NCBI RefSeq assembly: GCF_014235845.1 | Contig: NZ_JACJUQ010000002.1 | Coordinates: 186,001 to 250,000 of the forward strand | Reading direction: 5' to 3' | Source of the DNA: Pontivivens nitratireducens | GTDB lineage: Bacteria > Pseudomonadota > Alphaproteobacteria > Rhodobacterales > Rhodobacteraceae | DNA length: 64,000 nt | Shown here: positions 58,280 through 64,000 of the stretch, in pieces | How the letters are laid out: each line of letters opens with the position of its first letter | How positions within the stretch are numbered: position 1 is the stretch's first letter | Made by a program: the position numbers and the translations under genes | Notes under the pieces: generated by a model | Told to the model about the DNA's origin: nothing | What the model saw: the letters and a program-made list of their open reading frames with translations, nothing else | Databases searched by the model: none

Positions 58280-59461
58280 CTACCGCGTGTCGGGGGAGGG
58301 GGGGTCAGCGGCAGGCGCGTCCTGCCCATCGTCAGCGTGCGCGCCATCCGTCTCCGACGCCAGAAAGCGCCCCAACTTCGACAGGACCGGCATATGTTCG
58401 CTGAACACCCGGATTACCACCAACATGGGCACGGCGACGACCATTCCCACGACCGACCACAGCCAAGCCCAGAACGCGACTGACAGGAACACCACCACCG
58501 GGTTCAGCTTCAACGATCGACCGACAAAATAGGGTGTCACGAGCTGTCCCTCCACCGAGGTGCAGCCAAAATAGACACCAGCGGTCAGGGCTGCCATCCA
58601 GATATCGGGCAGCGCGATTAGTCCGATGATCAGCGCCCCGGCCGTGCCGATGATCGCGCCGACATAAGGCATGTAATTCAGGATGAAGGCCGCAACCCCG
58701 AACAACAGCGGATCCGGCATGCCCAATGCCCACATGGCAAGGCCGACCACCACGCCCAGTCCGGCGTTGATAACCGTGATGGTGAACAGGTAGCGGCCCA
58801 GACGCCGTTCTATATCGTCTGCAATCGCCATCGCGCGCTTCTTGTCGCGCAGCTTCGGGATGACCTCGACCACGCGTTTGCGAAACAGGTCGCCCGACGC
58901 GAGGATGAAGAACAGCAACACGAGGGTAAAGACGATCTGGCCCAGCACCAGCGGGGCGGTGGCGGCGATCTGTGCGGCGATGTTGCCGTCACGTTCACTG
59001 ACCTCGACCTGCACGGATTGCATCCCGTCGGGGTCCTGGGACGCGACTTCGGTGCTGGCGCTGGCGCCGCCTGTCTCCGCCAATTCGTCGATCTTCTGGG
59101 CGGCCTCGTTCACGGCCTCGACGGTTCCTTGCAGGCTCGCCAGCTTACGTTCGATGCGAAAGGCGATGTTGGGGGCGTCGTCGATCCAGTCGCTGGCGGG
59201 CTGGGCGAGCGCGGTGACCAGAGCGGCCAGACCGCTGACCAGCGTCAGCGTGATTACCAAGGCAGCGATCCCATCGGAAAGCCCGATCCGGTTCATGCCC
59301 CTGCGAACCGGGCGAAAGACCAGCGCCAACAGAATCGCGGCCAGCACCGGCATCAGGAAATCACGTGCCGAGGCAAGGGCGCCCGTAAGCATGATGATCG
59401 CGATAATGGTGACGGCCCAGGCGATCACCCGTCCTTCGATCCCTCGATCCAACTGCGTCAT
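58280..59461 (-). CDS. AI-2E family transporter (PerM-like)
   Basis: A 393-residue membrane protein with about eight hydrophobic segments. It has the AI-2E/PerM signatures: MPVLAAILLALVFRPV, an extended cytoplasmic or periplasmic domain (about 100-180), LGVVVGLAMWALGMPDPLLFGVAAFILNYMPYVGAIIG and EGQLVTPYFVGRSLKLNPVVVFLS. Family members are proposed efflux or sodium-proton carriers; the AI-2 link is not general. The ATG at 59461 fits the first membrane segment. Confidence 0.9.
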   Translation of the reverse strand: MTQLDRGIEGRVIAWAVTIIAIIMLTGALASARDFLMPVLAAILLALVFRPVRRGMNRIGLSDGIAALVITLTLVSGLAALVTALAQPASDWIDDAPNIAFRIERKLASLQGTVEAVNEAAQKIDELAETGGASASTEVASQDPDGMQSVQVEVSERDGNIAAQIAATAPLVLGQIVFTLVLLFFILASGDLFRKRVVEVIPKLRDKKRAMAIADDIERRLGRYLFTITVINAGLGVVVGLAMWALGMPDPLLFGVAAFILNYMPYVGAIIGTAGALIIGLIALPDIWMAALTAGVYFGCTSVEGQLVTPYFVGRSLKLNPVVVFLSVAFWAWLWSVVGMVVAVPMLVVIRVFSEHMPVLSKLGRFLASETDGAHADDGQDAPAADPPSPDTR

Positions 59462-59785
59462 TTCGTACCGCCCCCTGTGCCTGAGGGGGAACCTAGACGC
59501 ATTGTCGTAGCCTTCAATGGCACATTTTCCTGTGTGGCGTGTGCACGGGGCGGGATCGGACCGCATAACATTAGGGTTTGCGAAGCCCGACTGAACTGCG
59601 CCGTCAGGAACCTGACCTGCGTACCGGCACCCTGCGGCTGCCGGCAGGCTCTTCTAAACAAAGGAATCTTGCGTCCCTTGTATGATGTGGTGAGGCCTGC
59701 CGCGTTCGCCGCAGCAGGTCTCCGGGCGGGCCGCCCCCCCTTGCCACCGCGGTGGCAAAAGGGTCAGGCCCGCCGGATTTCGGTA
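59462..59785. other. intergenic region between AI-2E gene and ssb
   Basis: A 324-base stretch with no credible protein. It must hold the promoter of the AI-2E gene and the 3' end of ssb. A perfect 18-base palindrome TTGCCACCGCGGTGGCAA lies at 59741-59758, 28 bases after the ssb stop and without a T tract; it may protect the ssb mRNA end. A second CTGCCGGCAG repeat is near 59638. Confidence 0.5.
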
Positions 59786-60289
59786 TCAGAACGGAATGTC
59801 GTCATCCATGTCGGAGCCGTAATTGCCGCCTGACGCACCCCCGCCCGAGGAAGACCCGCCGCCATAGGAGCCGCCACCGCCGCTGCGGCCCCCGCCACCG
59901 CCGTAATCACCGCCGCCCCCGCCGGACCCGCCGCCGTCGCGCCCGTCCAGCATGGTCAGGGTGCCGTCGAAACCTTGCAGGACAACCTCGGTCGAGTACC
60001 TGTCCGCGCCGGATTGATCCTGATACTTGCGGGTTTGCAGCTTGCCCTCGATATAGACCTTCGAGCCCTTCTTGAGGTATTGCTCCGCGATGCGGACCAG
60101 CCCCTCCTGGAAGATTGCGACGGAATGCCACTCCGTCTTTTCACGCCGCTCGCCCGACTGCTTGTCGCGCCAGGTTTCGGATGTGGCGATGCGCAGGTTG
60201 CACACCTTGCCGCCATTGGCGAAGGACCGGACCTCGGGGTCGCGGCCCAGATTGCCGATCAGGATGACCTTGTTGACGCTGCCTGCCAT
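59786..60289 (-). CDS. ssb: single-stranded DNA-binding protein
   Basis: A 167-residue SSB. The OB-fold starts [22 protein letters not shown] with [23 protein letters not shown] and [20 protein letters not shown] Gly-rich linker (about 118-158) leads to the acidic DDDIPF tip that binds repair and replication partners. It is divergent from uvrA with a shared SOS box, the same layout as E. coli. Confidence 0.97.
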   Translation of the reverse strand: MAGSVNKVILIGNLGRDPEVRSFANGGKVCNLRIATSETWRDKQSGERREKTEWHSVAIFQEGLVRIAEQYLKKGSKVYIEGKLQTRKYQDQSGADRYSTEVVLQGFDGTLTMLDGRDGGGSGGGGGDYGGGGGRSGGGGSYGGGSSSGGGASGGNYGSDMDDDIPF

Positions 60290-60407
60290 GGGGCTTCTCC
60301 GCTCATGATTCTGTTTGAGGACCGACGATATGGCCGCCTGCGACCCGATGCACCCCGCAATTTGGCGTTTTGCCCAGATTCCGTGCCGCCATCAAGACCG
60401 CCACAGG

Positions 60408-60452
60408 TTAACGGAACGTTATGACGCGCTTCCAAGTGTTCCATTTTTGTTC
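60408..60452. promoter_or_regulatory. SOS box and CtrA-like box between ssb and uvrA
   Basis: GTTCCATTTTTGTTC at 60438-60452 is an exact GTTC-N7-GTTC, the alphaproteobacterial LexA box, placed 58 bases before uvrA. TTAACGGAACGTTAT at 60408-60422 is a CtrA-type site with one mismatch and a spacer nearly the same as that of the perfect box at 50907. The pair suggests damage and cell-cycle control of the divergent genes. Confidence 0.75.
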
Positions 60453-60510
60453 TATGGTAAACGCGGCTGCGGACCCTACATGAAGCGGCTGGACATAAAC
60501 GGAGTGTGGC

Positions 60511-63372
60511 ATGGCCGAGCTGAAGACGATTTCGATCCGGGGTGCGCGGGAGCATAACCTGAAATCCATTGATGTGGATTTGCCGCGCGACACGCTGATC
60601 GTCATCACGGGTCTGTCTGGATCGGGCAAGTCCTCGCTTGCCTTCGACACCATCTATGCTGAGGGGCAGCGACGCTACGTGGAATCGCTCAGCGCCTATG
60701 CGCGGCAGTTCCTCGACATGATGCAAAAGCCGGATGTGGATCACATCACCGGCCTCAGCCCCGCGATTTCCATCGAGCAGAAGACGACCTCGAAGAATCC
60801 GCGCTCCACCGTCGGCACGGTGACGGAGATCTACGATTACCTGCGCCTGCTGTTCGCCCGCGTCGGCGTGCCCTATTCCCCCGCCACCGGCCTGCCCATC
60901 GAGGCGCAGCAAGTGTCCGAGATGGTGGACAGAGTGATGGCGATGGAGGAGGGCACCCGCGCCTATCTGCTCGCCCCGATCATCCGCGATCGCAAGGGGG
61001 AATACCGCAAGGAATTCGCCGAGCTGAAGAAGCAGGGCTTCCAACGGGTGAAGGTCAACGGCGCGTTCTACGAGCTGGATGAACCGCCCGTGCTGGACAA
61101 GAAGTTCCGCCACAATATCGACGTCGTGGTCGATCGCCTGGTCGTGAAGGAGGGGTTGGAGACGCGGCTGGCCGACAGCTTCCGCACCGCGCTCGACCTT
61201 GCGGACGGCATCGCCGTTCTGGAAACCGCCGTCACCGGGGATGAGGAACCGCAACGCACGACCTTCTCCGAAAACTTCGCCTGTCCTGTCAGCGGCTTCA
61301 CGATCCCCGAGATCGAGCCGCGCCTGTTCTCGTTCAACGCGCCGTTCGGCGCGTGCCCGGTCTGTGACGGGCTGGGGGTGGAGCTGTTCTTTGACGAGCG
61401 CCTGATTGTGCCGGACGAATCGCTGAGCCTGTACAAGGGCGCGATCGCACCGTGGTCGAAATCCAAATCCCCCTATTTCCGCCAGACCATCGACGCGCTG
61501 GCCAATCATTACGAGTTCGACAAGAACGCGCCTTGGCACAGCCTGCCGCCGCATGTGAAACAGTTGATTCTGCACGGGACGGGCACGGAAAAGATCAAGT
61601 TCCGCTATGATGAGGGTGGGCGCGTCTATGAAATCTCACGCGTGTTCGAAGGGGTCGTGCCCAACCTCGAACGTCGCTACCGCGAGACGGATTCGTCGTG
61701 GAGCCGTGAGGAAATGGAGCGCTATCAGAACAACCGCGCCTGCGGGGCCTGCGATGGCTACCGGCTCAAGCCCGAGGCGCTGGCGGTCAAGATCGACGGC
61801 GTGCACGCAGGGCAGGTGGTGCAATTGTCCATCCGCGACGCGCTCGACTGGATCGAGAAGGCCCCCGGAACCCTGACGAAACAACGGCAGGAAATCGCCC
61901 GCGCGATCTTCAAGGAAATTCGCGAGCGGCTTGGCTTTCTGGTGAATGTGGGTCTGGATTACCTGACGCTCAGCCGCAATTCGGGCACCCTGTCTGGGGG
62001 GGAGAGCCAGCGGATCCGGCTCGCCTCGCAGATCGGCAGCGGCCTGACGGGCGTGCTCTACGTTCTGGATGAGCCGTCCATCGGCCTACACCAACGCGAC
62101 AATGACCGCCTGTTGACCACGCTGAAGAATCTGCGCGATGCGGGCAATACCGTGATCGTGGTCGAACATGACGAGGAGGCGATCCGCGAGGCGGATTACG
62201 TGCTCGACATCGGACCGGGCGCGGGTGTGCATGGCGGCCAGATCATCGCCTCCGGCACGCCGGCGGAAATCGCCGCCACGCCTGAGTCCATTACCGGGCA
62301 ATACCTGACCGGCGTGCGCGAAATCGCCGTCCCGGCCAAGCGGCGCAAAGGTTCCGGCAAGAAGGTCAAGGTGGTCAAGGCGACCGGCAACAACCTCAAG
62401 ACCGTGACCGCGGAATTCCCCCTCGGCCTGCTCTGCTGCGTCACCGGCGTATCGGGCGGCGGCAAGTCCACGCTGACCATAGAGACGTTGTTCAAGACAG
62501 CCTCCATGCGACTGAACGGTGCCCGCCAAACCCCCGCGCCCTGTGAGCAGATCAAGGGGCTGGAGCATCTGGACAAGGTCATCGACATCGACCAGTCGCC
62601 CATCGGCCGCACGCCACGCTCCAACCCCGCCACCTATACCGGCGCCTTCACCCCGATCCGCGACTGGTTCGCCGGAATGCCCGAGGCAAAGACCCGTGGC
62701 TACAAGGCGGGCCGGTTCAGCTTCAACGTCAAGGGCGGTCGCTGCGAGGCGTGCCAGGGCGACGGCCTCATCAAGATCGAGATGCACTTCCTGCCCGACG
62801 TCTATGTCACCTGCGAAACCTGCGACGGCAAACGTTATAACCGCGAAACGCTGGAGGTGAAGTTCAAGGGCAACTCCATCGCCGACGTGCTCGACATGAC
62901 GATCGAGGATGCGGCGGACCTTTTTCAGGCCGTCCCCGCGATCCGCGACAAGATGGAAACGCTCAAGCGGGTCGGTCTGGGCTATATCAAGGTGGGCCAA
63001 TCTTCGACCACGCTGTCAGGCGGTGAGGCGCAGCGCGTCAAGCTGGCCAAGGAGCTGAGCAAGCGCGCAACGGGCCGCACGCTCTATATCCTCGACGAAC
63101 CGACGACGGGTCTGCATTTCGAGGACACGAAAAAGCTGCTCGAAGTGATTCAGGAACTGGTGGACCAGGGCAATTCCGTGGTGATTATCGAACACAATCT
63201 CGACGTTATCAAATGTGCGGACTGGATCATCGACATCGGGCCTGAGGGCGGCGATGGCGGCGGTGAACTGGTTGCTGTCGGAACGCCGGAGAAGGTCGCC
63301 AGAACCGAGGGCAGCTATACCGGCCACTACCTGCGTGAGGTGCTGGCAAAGCGAAAGATCGCAGCGGAATGA
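60511..63372 (+). CDS. uvrA: excinuclease ABC subunit A
   Basis: A 953-residue damage-recognition ATPase with two ABC modules. Walker A 1 GLSGSGKS is at 34-41 and Walker A 2 GVSGGGKS near 648; ABC signatures [12 protein letters not shown] and [15 protein letters not shown] are visible. Zinc-binding cysteines appear in CPVCDG, CGACDG and [14 protein letters not shown]. It starts nucleotide-excision repair with UvrB. An SOS box lies ahead. Confidence 0.98.
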   Translation: MAELKTISIRGAREHNLKSIDVDLPRDTLIVITGLSGSGKSSLAFDTIYAEGQRRYVESLSAYARQFLDMMQKPDVDHITGLSPAISIEQKTTSKNPRSTVGTVTEIYDYLRLLFARVGVPYSPATGLPIEAQQVSEMVDRVMAMEEGTRAYLLAPIIRDRKGEYRKEFAELKKQGFQRVKVNGAFYELDEPPVLDKKFRHNIDVVVDRLVVKEGLETRLADSFRTALDLADGIAVLETAVTGDEEPQRTTFSENFACPVSGFTIPEIEPRLFSFNAPFGACPVCDGLGVELFFDERLIVPDESLSLYKGAIAPWSKSKSPYFRQTIDALANHYEFDKNAPWHSLPPHVKQLILHGTGTEKIKFRYDEGGRVYEISRVFEGVVPNLERRYRETDSSWSREEMERYQNNRACGACDGYRLKPEALAVKIDGVHAGQVVQLSIRDALDWIEKAPGTLTKQRQEIARAIFKEIRERLGFLVNVGLDYLTLSRNSGTLSGGESQRIRLASQIGSGLTGVLYVLDEPSIGLHQRDNDRLLTTLKNLRDAGNTVIVVEHDEEAIREADYVLDIGPGAGVHGGQIIASGTPAEIAATPESITGQYLTGVREIAVPAKRRKGSGKKVKVVKATGNNLKTVTAEFPLGLLCCVTGVSGGGKSTLTIETLFKTASMRLNGARQTPAPCEQIKGLEHLDKVIDIDQSPIGRTPRSNPATYTGAFTPIRDWFAGMPEAKTRGYKAGRFSFNVKGGRCEACQGDGLIKIEMHFLPDVYVTCETCDGKRYNRETLEVKFKGNSIADVLDMTIEDAADLFQAVPAIRDKMETLKRVGLGYIKVGQSSTTLSGGEAQRVKLAKELSKRATGRTLYILDEPTTGLHFEDTKKLLEVIQELVDQGNSVVIIEHNLDVIKCADWIIDIGPEGGDGGGELVAVGTPEKVARTEGSYTGHYLREVLAKRKIAAE

Positions 63373-63404
63373 GCGCCTGACCGGGTGGGCTCAGCGGGGG
63401 TGGC

Positions 63405-63728
63405 TCAGCGGGAGATGTAGAACATGTCCCGCACCACCAGATTTTCCCCTTCGAGGGCCAGAACCAGGCTTGAATCCCCCACGCGGTAATAGGTGAACTC
63501 CTCCTCGTATTTCGGTCCGACAAGATCGGCCGACAGCACGGTGAGGATGGCCGCCCCCCGCAGGGGCTGCCCCAGAATGACCGCCAGGCCCAATTGCTCG
63601 GGCCAGATGCATCCTCTCTGCGTGTCCAGTTGCGGCGGGATGCAATCCACCTGCGCCACAGCAGGCGTCAGCGGCAGCAGGATCGCCGTGGCAAGCAGAA
63701 CAGACATCAGTGGGCGAATACGTTTCAT
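63405..63728 (-). CDS. exported hypothetical protein
   Basis: A 107-residue protein with a signal peptide (MKRIRPLMSVLLATAILLPLTPAVAQ) and two cysteines in the early mature part (VDCIPPQL, RGCIWPEQL) that may bond. The rest is beta-rich (AAILTVLSADLVG, YYRVGDSSLVLALEG). It converges on uvrA. I recognise no family. Confidence 0.65.
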   Translation of the reverse strand: MKRIRPLMSVLLATAILLPLTPAVAQVDCIPPQLDTQRGCIWPEQLGLAVILGQPLRGAAILTVLSADLVGPKYEEEFTYYRVGDSSLVLALEGENLVVRDMFYISR

Positions 63729-63849
63729 GGGTATGTAACGTTCATCACGTTGCGTCAGATCCGTAAAGCATCAATTTTCACGAGGACGTGACGGCTTGCT
63801 TGACGGCTCCGTGACACCTGCGTCACAGTTGAGCAAAGCAGGAGGAACC

Positions 63850-64000
63850 ATGATGCTCGTACAGCACATTTTGACGTCCAAGGCGGCTGGGGTCCAGACC
63901 ATCCCTGCGAGTGCGTCTGTATCCGAGGCCACGCAGCAGCTTTCCACGCAGAAAATCGGCGCGCTGATCGTCTCCGACGACAATGGGGCCACGATCCGGG
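63850..64000 (+). CDS. CBS-domain protein, partial
   Basis: AGGAGG precedes ATG at 63850 (or 63853). The visible 50 residues start MMLVQHILTSKAAGVQTIPAS, then VSEATQQLSTQKIGALIVSDD, the first half of a CBS domain pair that typically binds adenine nucleotides. The gene runs off the right edge. The likely full protein is a small stand-alone CBS protein. Confidence 0.8.
   Translation, partial: MMLVQHILTSKAAGVQTIPASASVSEATQQLSTQKIGALIVSDDNGATIR

Overview
The window looks like chromosomal DNA of a high-GC alphaproteobacterium of the order Rhodobacterales (Roseobacter/Paracoccaceae type). This is inferred from gene content: the sciP-ctrA pair with CtrA-type TTAA-N7-TTAA sites, a GTTC-N7-GTTC SOS box of the alphaproteobacterial type between ssb and uvrA, an NDUFA12-like complex I subunit next to mlaD, a DUF2155-aat-accC-accB block, an rne-amidase-mrcA-prfB block, and an RNase E with a long insert in its S1 domain. 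No rRNA, insertion sequence, prophage or CRISPR array was seen. There is one tRNA gene, Leu with anticodon UAG.

Layout, left to right. 1-4.2 kb: a truncated CNNM/CorC-type membrane protein, two alpha/beta hydrolases (one fused to an OsmC domain), a small hypothetical gene and a DUF3445 gene. 4.2-9.3 kb: glnB-glnA with a symmetric NtrC-type site upstream of glnB, then nnr, tRNA-Leu and tig. 9.4-13.0 kb: a minus-strand accessory stretch holding a low-GC, coupled pair of secreted-protein genes (one a small metzincin-type zinc protease) and a davB-davA pair for lysine oxidation to 5-aminovalerate. 13.2-24.1 kb: clpP-clpX, complex I and lipid-transport subunits, a methyltransferase, DUF2155, aat, the acetyl-CoA carboxylase genes accC-accB, a DsbA-like thioredoxin-fold protein, an M48 protease, an aminotransferase and a secreted PRC-barrel-like protein. 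24.1-34.7 kb: RNA turnover and cell envelope (rne, amidase, PBP1A, prfB, a bactofilin overlapping an M23 peptidase). 35-41.8 kb: DUF455, peroxiredoxin, queA, an MFS transporter, a VOC protein overlapping an SDR gene broken by an in-frame stop, and a cobalt-type nitrile hydratase operon. 41.8-45.2 kb: an M20 peptidase, two tandem paralogous lipoproteins and mnmA. 45.3-51.2 kb: a cell-cycle and DNA-repair block (sciP, ctrA, ligA, recG), followed by a very small membrane-protein gene that has its own CtrA box and terminator. 51.2-64 kb: an IscU-like protein, hisI, gluQ, a methyltransferase, trmFO, a DoxX protein, gyrA, an AI-2E family permease, divergent ssb/uvrA, a small secreted protein and the start of a CBS-domain protein.

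Most of the window is housekeeping. The parts most worth following up are: the 36-residue membrane-protein unit at 50907-51199 (perfect CtrA box, strong Shine-Dalgarno, one hydrophobic helix, strong terminator); the low-GC secreted metzincin cassette at 9493-10508; the tandem lipoproteins at 43330-43947 with a shared conserved block; and an 18-bp palindrome overlapping a CtrA-like box upstream of ctrA. Start codons were chosen by eye from Shine-Dalgarno spacing and family N-termini. No database search was possible.
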